A stretch of DNA of 56,351 bases. It comes from Sphingobium sp. Lineage in GTDB: Bacteria > Pseudomonadota > Alphaproteobacteria > Sphingomonadales > Sphingomonadaceae. Position 1 is the first letter of the stretch. Each line of letters opens with the position of its first letter. Where the stretch lies: contig JALCRK010000018.1 of the NCBI GenBank assembly GCA_022652485.1, forward strand, positions 5,001 through 61,351, written 5' to 3'. Below the pieces are notes generated by a model that was not told the origin of the DNA, made no database searches, and saw only the letters and a program-made list of their open reading frames with translations. Below are positions 26,644-34,798 of the stretch, piece after piece. Position numbers and translations under genes: made by a program.

Positions 26644-26997
26644 ATGAATCGCCTGCTTGACTTACGCGCCGCCATTGCGCTCGCCGCTGTCGCTGCCATG
26701 CCGCTGGGCGCGTGCAGCAGCTATGGCGACCGGCCCGAATATGCCAGCGGAGGCGGCTATCGCGACGACGGCTATGTGCTGAGGGACAACGACCCGATCT
26801 ATCGCGACGCCAACGGCAATTATTATTGCAAGAAACCCGATGGCACCACCGGCCTCATCGTCGGCGGCATCGCCGGTGGCGTGCTCGGCAACATCATCGC
26901 ACCGGGTGGCAGCAAGACGCTGGGCACCATCCTCGGCGCGGGCGTCGGCGCGATTGCGGGCAACGCGATCGACAAGAAGAATATACGCTGCCGATAA
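26644..26997 (+). CDS. Glycine-zipper 2TM lipoprotein (17-kDa surface antigen-like)
   Basis: A 117-residue lipoprotein. The lipobox LGAC puts the acylated cysteine at residue 24, with serine at +2, which by the E. coli rule favours the outer membrane. The C-terminal half is a glycine-zipper (GGIAGGVLGNIIAPGG and GAGVGAIAGNAID) as in the Rickettsia 17-kDa antigen and SlyB-like proteins. The middle part is Tyr/Asp-rich. ATG 26644 has AAGGAG seven bases upstream. Function beyond envelope association is unknown. Confidence 0.88.
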   Translation: MNRLLDLRAAIALAAVAAMPLGACSSYGDRPEYASGGGYRDDGYVLRDNDPIYRDANGNYYCKKPDGTTGLIVGGIAGGVLGNIIAPGGSKTLGTILGAGVGAIAGNAIDKKNIRCR

Positions 26998-27017
26998 CAG
27001 CTGATGGTATCCTGCTC

Positions 27018-27193
27018 GTCATCCCTGCGAAAGCGGGGATCCAGTTACGACAAAGGTGCTAGAGCGCTCTGCGTTAAATCTGACGCAGGACGCGCGCTCT
27101 ATATTTTTGGTGTCGCATCGTTTCTTGCGCAAAACCGGTTCCCACTTTTGCGCACGATGCTCTAAATCTGGATTCCCGCGTGCGCGGGAATGA
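27018..27193. repeat. REP-type pair split by a second element
   Basis: Outer hairpins GTCATCCCTGCGAAAGCGGG and CCCGCGTGCGCGGGAATGAC belong to the same family as 3417-3499 and 8363-8443, where the spacer is 30-40 bp. Here the hairpins are separated by about 125 bp that contains another repeat. Confidence 0.8.
27060..27164. repeat. 105-bp inserted intergenic element with TAGAGC/GCTCTA ends
   Basis: The element starts TAGAGCGCTC and ends GATGCTCTA, so its termini are inverted. The right half carries GCGCAAAACCGGTTCCCACT, a sequence I know as a widespread alphaproteobacterial intergenic repeat; the left half is an imperfect hairpin built from GCGTTAAATCTGACGC. It lies within the spacer of a REP pair. 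Confidence 0.7.
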
Positions 27194-27224
27194 CGACGGG
27201 ATGTAAACAATAGCCCGGAGCCTT

Positions 27225-27755
27225 TCACGGGTTGAGAACGCTTTCCACGATCACCAGCCCCGGCTCGCCTTCAAATGCGCGCGCGGTGAAGCCCATTTCC
27301 CGTTCCAGTTCGATCGCGGCGTGATTGTCGCGGCTCTCGATGCATTGCAGCCGCTTGATGCCGCGCCGTCTGGCGTCGGCGGCGACATGCTCCAGCAACG
27401 TCCAGCCGATGCCGCGCCCCTTGTAATCCTCGTGGATCGAGATCGCGACCTCGGCGCGCTCCAGCTGATCATCCGCCGCCACCATCGCACTGCCGACGAC
27501 CGTACCATCGGCATCGATAGCGAGGAAATTCTCGGTCCGGTCATGATCGACATGAGACATCGCAGCGATCATGTCGTGCGGCACATGGCCGACGGCGGTG
27601 AGGAAGCGGAAGCGCAGATCCTGCGGCGAGACATGCTCGAACAGCGCCTCAAGCGCGGCTTCGTCCCGCTCCTCCGCACCGCGCACCTGAAAACGGTAGC
27701 CGCTCCGCGTCACCAGATCCTGTTGCGGTGCGGGAACCTCGATTACATCGGTCAT
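27225..27755 (-). CDS. GNAT-family N-acetyltransferase
   Basis: A 176-residue single-domain acetyltransferase. The acetyl-CoA-binding motif A is visible as IHEDYKGRGIGWTLLEHVAAD (R/Q-x-x-G-x-G/A form), followed by motif B around ESRDNHAAIELEREMGF. The N-terminal part SPQDLRFRFLTAV resembles GNAT domains associated with anaerobiosis- and acetate-related gene sets. The substrate is unknown. ATG 27755 is six bases after AAGGAT. Upstream lies a strong FNR/FixK-type promoter, which suggests low-oxygen control. Confidence 0.9.
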   Translation of the reverse strand: MTDVIEVPAPQQDLVTRSGYRFQVRGAEERDEAALEALFEHVSPQDLRFRFLTAVGHVPHDMIAAMSHVDHDRTENFLAIDADGTVVGSAMVAADDQLERAEVAISIHEDYKGRGIGWTLLEHVAADARRRGIKRLQCIESRDNHAAIELEREMGFTARAFEGEPGLVIVESVLNP

Positions 27756-27802
27756 ATCATATCCTTTCAACGATGGGGTGAATCACCCGTTCGATGAAAG
27801 GG

Positions 27803-27844
27803 ATTTTATGCTGCGCGTGCGAAAGCCGGTTTGATCCGCGTCAA
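27803..27844 (-). promoter_or_regulatory. FNR/FixK-type promoter of the acetyltransferase gene
   Basis: Read on the minus strand, TTGACGCGGATCAA (27844-27831) matches the FNR/FixK consensus TTGAT-N4-ATCAA in nine of ten positions. A TAAAAT -10 element follows at 27808-27803. A transcription start seven bases below it would fall near 27796, placing the box centre at -41.5, the class II activator position. The leader would then be about 40 nt. Confidence 0.75.
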
Positions 27845-27971
27845 ACCTCCGGCTGCGAAGGAGCGGAGCGCGATTGCAGCGGATGCAATGAGGGGGCGGT
27901 GGTGTTGAGGGGTTCAGCCGCCCATTCCAACATAGGCTGGCGTGCAGGCTCCCGACGGAACTCCTCTCGCG

Positions 27972-28002
27972 GTTATGCATTGTTGATCGGCAACATCATA
28001 AC
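27972..28002. repeat. Imperfect hairpin just upstream of the small ORF
   Basis: GTTATG-CAT-TGTTG and CAACA-T-CATAAC pair around ATCGG. It ends 12 bp before the ATG at 28015, where a Shine-Dalgarno would normally be. Confidence 0.45.
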
Positions 28003-28014
28003 CCAGAGCTTGTT

Positions 28015-28275
28015 ATGCGCCGTCTCGTCAACCCACTGAATTGCACCCGCAAATATCGTTTCGTCACCCCCTCCCGCTCCGGCAAATGGTATGCCGATCT
28101 CACCGAGGCGCAGCGCAACAGTGCGCGCATTGGCGCCGGGTTCTATGACGAGAAGAGCAGGCGGTTTTTCGCCTACCCGGGCACGCGGCTGGAAACCTAT
28201 GATCTCTACAGCGACGAGGCGGCTGAGCGCCGGCCAGCCTTTTCCTTCGGCGTGACGGGCAGCGCCACGACCTGA
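28015..28275 (+). CDS. Small basic protein, unknown function
   Basis: An 86-residue, Arg/Lys-rich protein with no signal peptide or membrane helix. It reads MRRLVNPLNC, then a core with KWYADLTEAQRNSARIGAGF and FFAYPGTRLETYDLY. I do not recognise a characterised family. The composition and codon use look like coding sequence, but there is no recognisable Shine-Dalgarno; a hairpin sits directly upstream. It converges on lolD with a six-base gap. The FNR-type box at 27831 is 170 bp away and points the other way, though such boxes can act on both sides. Confidence 0.6.
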   Translation: MRRLVNPLNCTRKYRFVTPSRSGKWYADLTEAQRNSARIGAGFYDEKSRRFFAYPGTRLETYDLYSDEAAERRPAFSFGVTGSATT

Positions 28276-28281
28276 ACCTGA

Positions 28282-28956
28282 TTACTGCAACACCCCGTCA
28301 TGCAGGCGCACCACGCGGTCCATCCGCGCGGCGAGGCGCTCGTTATGGGTCGCGACCAGCGCGGAGCTGCCTTCCTCACGCACCAGGCGCAGGAACTCGT
28401 CGATCACAATATCGGCGGTGCGCTCGTCGAGATTGCCGGTCGGCTCGTCCGCCAGCACCAGCGCGGGACGGTTGGCAAGGGCTCGGGCGACGGCAACGCG
28501 CTGCTGCTCTCCCCCCGACAACTGACTGGGCTTGTGGTCCATCCGCTGCGAGAGGCCGAGCGCGCCGAGCAAATCCGCCGATCGCTGCGCCGCCACCGCA
28601 TCCGCGACATCCCGCACCAGCTGCGGCAGGACGACATTTTCCTGCGCGGTGAAATCGGGCAGCAGATGGTGGAACTGATAGACGAAGCCCAGGGCATCGC
28701 GGCGCAGGCGGGTGCGTTCGTCGCCGGAGAGCTTCGCTGCCTCCTCGCCGAGGATGCGGATCGAGCCTTCGAACCCGCCCTCCAGTAACCCCACCGCCTG
28801 CAACAGCGTCGATTTGCCGGAACCGGACGGCCCAAGCAGCGCCACGATCTCGCCGCGCGCGATGGAGAGGTTGACGCCGCGCAGCACCTCTATCGTCACC
28901 CCGCCCTGGGTGAAGCTGCGCTTCAGGTCGCGGACGATCAGCACTGGCTCATTCAT
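28282..28956 (-). CDS. lolD: ABC transporter ATP-binding protein, LolD type
   Basis: A 224-residue ATPase subunit of the lipoprotein-releasing LolCDE/MacB-like class. Walker [10 protein letters not shown], signature [15 protein letters not shown], Walker [14 protein letters not shown] and the switch histidine in ATHNE are all present. LolCDE extracts outer-membrane lipoproteins from the inner membrane for transfer to LolA. The start at ATG 28956 overlaps the permease gene's end by eight bases. The frame remains open upstream, but that is within the permease gene. Confidence 0.93.
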   Translation of the reverse strand: MNEPVLIVRDLKRSFTQGGVTIEVLRGVNLSIARGEIVALLGPSGSGKSTLLQAVGLLEGGFEGSIRILGEEAAKLSGDERTRLRRDALGFVYQFHHLLPDFTAQENVVLPQLVRDVADAVAAQRSADLLGALGLSQRMDHKPSQLSGGEQQRVAVARALANRPALVLADEPTGNLDERTADIVIDEFLRLVREEGSSALVATHNERLAARMDRVVRLHDGVLQ

Positions 28957-30199
28957 AGCGCAGCACCTGCACCGGATCGGTATTCGCGGCCTTGAATGCG
29001 GGGTAGAGCGTCGCAAGGAAGCTGAACCCCACCGCCATCAGGCAGATGACCACGATCTCAACCGGATCGGGCTTGGACGGCAGCTCGGCAAGGAAGCGAA
29101 CCGACGGATCCCAGATATTCTGCCCCGTCACCAGCTGAATGAAGCGCACCACATTCTCGCGGAAGAAGAGGAAGATGAAGCCCAGCACCACGCCCGCCGC
29201 CATACCGAGCGAACCGATGGTGACGCCGACGGTGACGAAAATCTTGAGCAGGCTTCCCCGCCGCGCGCCCATCGTCCGCATGATCGCGATGTCGCGCGTC
29301 TTGGCGCGCACCAGCATGATGAGCGAAGAAAGGATATTGAACACCGCGACGAGAATGATGAGCGAAAGCACGGTGAAGCTGACGATGCGGTCCACCTGCA
29401 ACGCCTCGAACAGCGAGCTGTTCATCTGCCGCCAGTCGGTGACGACCGCCTTGCCCTCCACCTTGTCCGCCAGTGGCGCGAGAATGTCGCCCACCTTGTC
29501 GGCGTCCACCGTCTTCACCTCGATCATGCCAACGGTATCACCGAGCAGGAGCAGCTGTTGCGCGTTCTGCATCGGCATGATGACGAACGCCTTGTCATAA
29601 TCATAGACGCCGACCTCGAACACCGCGCCGATTTCGTAGCCGATCTCGCGCGGGACTGTGCCGAACGGGGTGGAGCGGCCCGCCGGGTTGATGATCGAGA
29701 TGGTATTGCCGACCGTGACGCCGAGATTGTCGGCCAGGCCCGAACCGATGGCGATGACGTTCCTCCCCGGCGCGAGATTGGTGAGGCTGCCGACCTTCAC
29801 CTTGCCCTTCAGCGTCTCGTTGCCGCGAATGTCGTCCATCGTCATGCCGCGCACCAGCACCGCCTCGACCCGGCCATTGAAGTTGGCGAGCAGGGGCTGC
29901 TCAATCAGCGGCGTGGCGCTTGTTACTCCCGGAGTCGCCTTCGTCTGCTCCATGATGCGCCGCCAGTCCGGCAGGCGGCCGTCATAGCCCTGGACCACCG
30001 CGTGGCCATTCAACCCCACGATCTTTTCGAACAGCTCGGCGCGGAAGCCATTCATCACGCTCATGACGATGATGAGCGCGGCAACACCCAGCATCACCGC
30101 GACAAGGCTGATCGCGGCGACGAGGAAGATAAAGCCCTCACCCTTGCCGGGCAGCAGGTAGCGCCGGGCGATCATCCGTTCAAAGCGGCTCAGAATCAT
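28949..30199 (-). CDS. Lipoprotein-releasing ABC transporter permease, LolC/LolE family
   Basis: A 416-residue permease with one N-terminal helix (about 22-48), a large periplasmic MacB-PCD-like domain (about 50-260) and three C-terminal helices (FtsX-like). The coupling region [20 protein letters not shown] and the end [13 protein letters not shown] are typical of LolC/E. Alphaproteobacteria commonly have a single permease in place of separate LolC and LolE, which fits the two-gene locus. ATG 30199 is chosen because it begins just before [13 protein letters not shown]; the frame stays open to 30634 through non-coding sequence. Confidence 0.92.
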   Translation of the reverse strand: MILSRFERMIARRYLLPGKGEGFIFLVAAISLVAVMLGVAALIIVMSVMNGFRAELFEKIVGLNGHAVVQGYDGRLPDWRRIMEQTKATPGVTSATPLIEQPLLANFNGRVEAVLVRGMTMDDIRGNETLKGKVKVGSLTNLAPGRNVIAIGSGLADNLGVTVGNTISIINPAGRSTPFGTVPREIGYEIGAVFEVGVYDYDKAFVIMPMQNAQQLLLLGDTVGMIEVKTVDADKVGDILAPLADKVEGKAVVTDWRQMNSSLFEALQVDRIVSFTVLSLIILVAVFNILSSLIMLVRAKTRDIAIMRTMGARRGSLLKIFVTVGVTIGSLGMAAGVVLGFIFLFFRENVVRFIQLVTGQNIWDPSVRFLAELPSKPDPVEIVVICLMAVGFSFLATLYPAFKAANTDPVQVLRYE

Positions 30200-30334
30200 G
30201 AAAAAGCGTCTCCGGACATCGCTTGTCTTCGCTCTAGGGCCACGCCTGTACGCTGGCAAGCTCCGCCAGGAACGCGCGGCCAGCATAATATGTTGCGTAT
30301 TTGACACAGGGGCGCGGCAAAAATGACTCTTGCT

Positions 30335-30532
30335 CCATTTTGGAGGATGACACGGAAGCGAACACGCCATAGCAATGGTCGCCGAAACATAGGCAGGAAA
30401 AAGGCCATGGTTCAGGGATAACCGGACCCCTACCGCGACACAGGGGTGCGGCGGGGAGGACGGACCAAAAGGGAAAAGACGTAAAGACGTCTCACACCCG
30501 GATCGCTCAAGGGGGAGCGATCCGGGTTTTTT
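30335..30532 (+). ncRNA. Candidate structured small RNA ending in an intrinsic terminator
   Basis: This intergenic stretch between the lolC/E and sucC starts has no reading frame, yet ends in a very strong plus-strand terminator. Preceding it are GGTT-N7-AACC (about 30410-30424), a CCCC..CCGC / GCGG.GGGG stem (about 30427-30456) and AGACG-N6-CGTCT just before the terminator. Nothing else on the plus strand needs terminating here, because the genes to the left run the other way. The 5' end is a guess; TTGACA at 30301 could be a -35 box, but no good -10 follows. The remaining part, 30200-30334, holds no feature I can name. Confidence 0.4.
30497..30532 (+). terminator. Orphan intrinsic terminator upstream of sucC
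   Basis: A perfect 12-bp stem, CCCGGATCGCTC / GAGCGATCCGGG, with a six-base loop and six T. It lies 131 bp before the sucC start and works only on the plus strand. Confidence 0.93.
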
Positions 30533-30562
30533 AATGCGCCTCGCTCGCGCGCAGCCATTCAT

Positions 30563-30592
30563 TTTGCAACTTTGCAAAGCCGAATTGCGAAA
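30563..30592. promoter_or_regulatory. TTTGCAA-repeat operator upstream of sucC
   Basis: Two direct copies, TTTGCAAC and TTTGCAAA, are adjacent; the second forms the palindrome CTTTGCAAAG (30570-30579). A weaker copy, ATTGCGAA, follows after five bases. The boxes resemble the published sites of RamB/PccR-type short-chain acyl-CoA regulators (core TTTGCAAA). They end about 70 bp before the sucC start, a promoter-proximal position. Confidence 0.5.
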
Positions 30593-30663
30593 TCGGCCTT
30601 TTCCGCGGGGCCGACCTATGCTTTTAGGCGCCATCCCGATTTTTGCCTCAAAAGGAGCGCGCG

Positions 30664-31863
<1,200 letters not shown>

Positions 31864-31896
31864 TTCGCTTACCCGCTGCACCGGGTTGACCTTACG

Positions 31897-31929
31897 GATC
31901 GCAAGGGTGGCAACGCCGCCCTTGCGATC
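31897..31929. other. Stable 15-bp hairpin between sucC and etfB
   Basis: GATCGCAAGGG pairs perfectly with CCCTTGCGATC, extended inward by a T-G pair and GGC-AAC-GCC. It is followed by TTGTAATAAAA with no true T-run, so it may be a weak terminator or an RNA-processing or stabilising element that sets sucC apart from etfBA. Confidence 0.6.
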
Positions 31930-31996
31930 TTGTAATAAAACGAGCATGTAGCGCCCCAACTCCCCAGATGGACCCAAATACTGGAGGTATGAGATC

Positions 31997-32746
31997 ATGA
32001 AGCTGTTAGTCCCCGTGAAGCGGGTGATTGATTATAATGTGAAGCCGCGTGTGAAGGCGGACGGGAGTGGTGTTGATCTTTCGAATGTGAAGATGAGCAT
32101 GAACCCGTTTGACGAGATTGCGGTTGAGGAGGCGATTCGCCTGAAGGAAAAGGGCGTTGCGACCGAGATCGTGGCGGTGAGCGTTGGCCCGGCGAAGGCG
32201 CAGGAGACGCTTCGCACCGCGCTGGCGATGGGCGCGGACCGCGCGATCCTGATCGAGAGCGACGCCGAGGTCGAGCCGCTCGCGGTAGCGAAGCTGCTGG
32301 CGAAGGTTGCGGCCGAGGAAACGCCGGGCATGGTGATCCTGGGCAAACAGGCGATCGACGACGATTCGAACCAGACGGGCCAGATGCTGGCGGCGCTGCT
32401 GGGCTGGAGCCAGGGCACGTTCGCGAGCAAGGTCGAGGTTTCGGGTGACGCGGTCGCGGTGACGCGTGAGGTCGATGGCGGCCTTGAGACGGTGAACCTG
32501 AAGCTCCCGGCGATCGTGACGACGGACCTGCGCCTGAATGAGCCGCGCTATGCGAGCCTGCCCAACATCATGAAGGCGAAGTCCAAGCCGCTGGCGCAGA
32601 AGAAGCCGGAGGATTACGGCGTCGACATCGCGCCGCGCCACACGACCCTCAAGGTCGAGGAACCGCCGAAGCGCAGCGCGGGCATCAAGGTGGCCGATGT
32701 CGATGAGCTGGTTGCGAAAATGAAAGCGCTGGGAGTAGCGGCATGA
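31997..32746 (+). CDS. etfB: Electron transfer flavoprotein beta subunit
   Basis: A 249-residue beta subunit of the ETF heterodimer that carries electrons from acyl-CoA and other dehydrogenases to the quinone pool through ETF-QO. Diagnostic segments are [35 protein letters not shown], and [22 protein letters not shown] in the AMP-binding region. GGAGG lies about nine bases before the ATG. The first 55 codons use many T-ending codons, unlike the rest. The stop overlaps etfA by four bases. Confidence 0.96.
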   Translation: MKLLVPVKRVIDYNVKPRVKADGSGVDLSNVKMSMNPFDEIAVEEAIRLKEKGVATEIVAVSVGPAKAQETLRTALAMGADRAILIESDAEVEPLAVAKLLAKVAAEETPGMVILGKQAIDDDSNQTGQMLAALLGWSQGTFASKVEVSGDAVAVTREVDGGLETVNLKLPAIVTTDLRLNEPRYASLPNIMKAKSKPLAQKKPEDYGVDIAPRHTTLKVEEPPKRSAGIKVADVDELVAKMKALGVAA

Positions 32747-33672
32747 AGACGCTGGTATGGGTTGAGCATGAGGGCGGCGCCCTCAAGGACGCGACGCTTG
32801 CTGCCGTCACCGCGGCATCGAAGCTGGGCGAGGTGCACCTCCTCGTCGCGGGCGCGGGCGTGGCAGGCGTTGCCGCCGAAGCCGCGAAGATCGCGGGCGT
32901 GGGCAAGGTCCATGTCGCGGACGACGCGGCCTATGACCATGCGCTCGCGGAGAATGTCGCGCCCCTGATTGTTGAGCTGATGGGCCATCATGACGCGTTC
33001 GTCGCGCCTGCGACCAGCAACGGCAAGAACATCGCGCCGCGCGTGGCTGCCCTGCTCGATGTGATGCAGCTCTCGGACATTCTGTCGGTGGAAAGCGCCG
33101 ACACCTTCACCCGCCCGACCTATGCGGGCAACGCGATCGCGACCGTGAAGACCTCCGACGCCAAGCTCGTCATCACCGTGCGCGGCACCGCGTTCGAGAA
33201 GGCAGCGAAGGACGGTGGTTCGGGCAGCATCGAAGCTGTATCCTCAACCGGCGACAAGGGTCTTTCCAGCTTTGCTGGCGCGGAGATCGCCAAGCTCGAA
33301 CGGCCGGAACTGACCTCGGCCAAGGTGATCGTCTCGGGCGGTCGCGCCCTGAAGGACGGCCCCACGTTCGAGGCGACGATCTTCCCGCTCGCCGACAAGC
33401 TCGGCGCGGCCGTGGGCGCGAGCCGCGCTGCCGTCGATGCGGGCTATGTCCCCAATGACTATCAGGTCGGCCAGACCGGCAAGATCGTTGCACCCGAAGT
33501 CTATGTCGCGGTCGGCATCTCGGGTGCGATCCAGCACCTTGCCGGCATGAAGGACAGCAAGACCATCATCGCCATCAACAAGGACGAGGACGCCCCCATC
33601 TTCCAGGTGGCGGACATCGGCCTCGTCGGCGACCTCTTCAAGATCGTCCCGGAACTCACCGAGAAGCTGTAG
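32743..33672 (+). CDS. etfA: Electron transfer flavoprotein alpha subunit
   Basis: A 309-residue alpha subunit that binds FAD through its C-terminal domain: [20 protein letters not shown] and [20 protein letters not shown] are the classic ETF-alpha signatures. Together with etfB it forms the soluble electron carrier for fatty-acid and amino-acid oxidation. Start and stop overlap with etfB (ATGA) indicates coupling. A strong terminator follows. No ETF-ubiquinone oxidoreductase gene is in the window. Confidence 0.96.
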   Translation: MKTLVWVEHEGGALKDATLAAVTAASKLGEVHLLVAGAGVAGVAAEAAKIAGVGKVHVADDAAYDHALAENVAPLIVELMGHHDAFVAPATSNGKNIAPRVAALLDVMQLSDILSVESADTFTRPTYAGNAIATVKTSDAKLVITVRGTAFEKAAKDGGSGSIEAVSSTGDKGLSSFAGAEIAKLERPELTSAKVIVSGGRALKDGPTFEATIFPLADKLGAAVGASRAAVDAGYVPNDYQVGQTGKIVAPEVYVAVGISGAIQHLAGMKDSKTIIAINKDEDAPIFQVADIGLVGDLFKIVPELTEKL

Positions 33673-33697
33673 AAGCGGCGCATCTTGCTCATCATCG

Positions 33698-33729
33698 AAA
33701 AGCCCCGGCCCGCTCGCCGGGGCTTTTTT
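33698..33729 (+). terminator. Intrinsic terminator of etfBA
   Basis: A 9-bp stem AGCCCCGGC / GCCGGGGCT, extended by three A-T pairs, six-base loop and a six-T tail, beginning 26 bp after the etfA stop. Confidence 0.95.
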
Positions 33730-33816
33730 CTTGCGCCGCGCAGACACTTGATCCGCATCGACATTTTCGCGGTTAATGCGATTGGCGGAGGCGACGCCCG
33801 CTGCTAGTTTAACGAA

Positions 33817-34056
33817 ATGTTAACCAGGATTCGCCGCCTTTTCACGATCAAGACCCGGTTCGAGGCCTTCGCGGTGATCTACGCGCTGGCTCTGGGCGCT
33901 GCCGACCGGGGCATCATCTACATGGCGCAATATCCGGGTGTGGGCGGCAAGCTGCTGTTCCTCGCCTGCTGCTCGGCGGTGATGATGGGTGGCGGCAAGA
34001 TCCTGGATGCCGTAAAATTGCAGGCCCAGCAGCCTCTCACCCCCGCGACGGCCTGA
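33817..34056 (+). CDS. Small membrane protein, unknown function
   Basis: A 79-residue protein with a basic N-terminus (MLTRIRRLFTIKTRFE), then two hydrophobic stretches (about 17-34 and 44-61) with a GVGGK and a MMGGGK turn. I do not recognise a characterised family; similar short proteins are common in sphingomonads as I recall. It starts at ATG 33817. Its final 20 bp overlap the 3' end of mobA on the other strand, so the two converge. Confidence 0.7.
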   Translation: MLTRIRRLFTIKTRFEAFAVIYALALGAADRGIIYMAQYPGVGGKLLFLACCSAVMMGGGKILDAVKLQAQQPLTPATA

Positions 34057-34579
34057 ACTCGCTTTCTGCTTCCTCCAGCGCTTGCCGCGTATTGATGTTG
34101 TGGAGGTGCGCCTCCACCGGAACCATGTGTGCGCCGCTGTGGCGCATCCAGCCCCTGATCGAGCGATCCGGCTGACAGCCCAGCCAGCGGTCCAGATCCT
34201 CTGCGAGAGCGGCGGGCCATAATCCCATCAGCCAGTGCCCCTCGACCACCGCCGGGCCGGAACCAAGCCGCGCCGCGAGGTCATGCGGCACCGGCAGCGT
34301 ATCGCATCCAGCGCAGAGCACCGCGTCATATCCTTGTGTCGCCGCATGATGCAGCGCGGCGTTCAGGCCGCCGAGCGGGCCTTCGCCTCCCTTCGGCCTG
34401 TCGGCAATGCAAGGAAGCTCCCGCCACTCACGCCCGACGATCACCACATCATCGCATTGCGCGGCAAGCGCCCGCGCGACATGATCGATCAGCGCGACGC
34501 CGCCGAGCAGGGCCGCGCCCTTGTCCGCACCGAAGCGCCGCGCCGCGCCACCCGCGACGATCGCGCCGAGCAGCTTCAT
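34037..34579 (-). CDS. mobA: Molybdenum cofactor guanylyltransferase
   Basis: A 180-residue nucleotidyltransferase that joins GMP to molybdopterin to make the MGD cofactor. The N-terminal loop LGAIVAGGAARRFGADKG is the nucleotide-binding glycine-rich motif, and DRPKGGEGPLGGL and CAGCDTLPVP follow the MobA pattern (the usual C-D-x-P form). Slightly shorter than typical MobA proteins but with all core motifs. It is last in a minus-strand run after the YegP-like gene (15-bp gap). Confidence 0.88.
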   Translation of the reverse strand: MKLLGAIVAGGAARRFGADKGAALLGGVALIDHVARALAAQCDDVVIVGREWRELPCIADRPKGGEGPLGGLNAALHHAATQGYDAVLCAGCDTLPVPHDLAARLGSGPAVVEGHWLMGLWPAALAEDLDRWLGCQPDRSIRGWMRHSGAHMVPVEAHLHNINTRQALEEAESEFRPSRG

Positions 34580-34594
34580 GCAGACGTGAGGGGC

Positions 34595-34765
34595 TTATTC
34601 CTCAATCGGCGCGCCCGGGCCGTTCTTGAGGACTGACTCGATCGCATTCTTTGCGCCCGCCTTGCTGGAATAGCCTTCGGTCCAGAAGATGGTTTCGCTG
34701 TTATATTTGAACTTGGCGACATATTCCCCCGCCTTGTTCTGCTCGATCACGAACTTGTGCGCCAT
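34595..34765 (-). CDS. YegP/DUF1508-like small protein
   Basis: A 56-residue protein: the N-terminal strand HKFVIEQNKAGEYVAKFKYN, then TEGYSSKAGAKNAIESV. This pattern (x-F-x-I-x-x-x-x-x-G-x-Y-x-x-x-x-x ... SEGYSSKAGAKNAIESV) is that of the DUF1508/YegP family, single-module form. Function is not known. GGGAG/GGAG precedes the ATG at 34765 closely. It sits between the FAD oxidoreductase and mobA genes on the same strand. Confidence 0.85.
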   Translation of the reverse strand: MAHKFVIEQNKAGEYVAKFKYNSETIFWTEGYSSKAGAKNAIESVLKNGPGAPIEE

Positions 34766-34798
34766 AGCTCCACTCCCACAGTTGAATCCTGCGGCAAT

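Noticed and set aside
28712..30304. A 530-residue plus-strand frame
   Set aside because: Antisense to lolD and the lolC/E gene, with low-complexity His/Asp/Arg composition.
33748..33761. Second FNR-like box, TTGAT-CCGC-ATCGA, before the small membrane gene
   Set aside because: Only eight of ten positions match and no -10 element is properly placed, so chance is likely.
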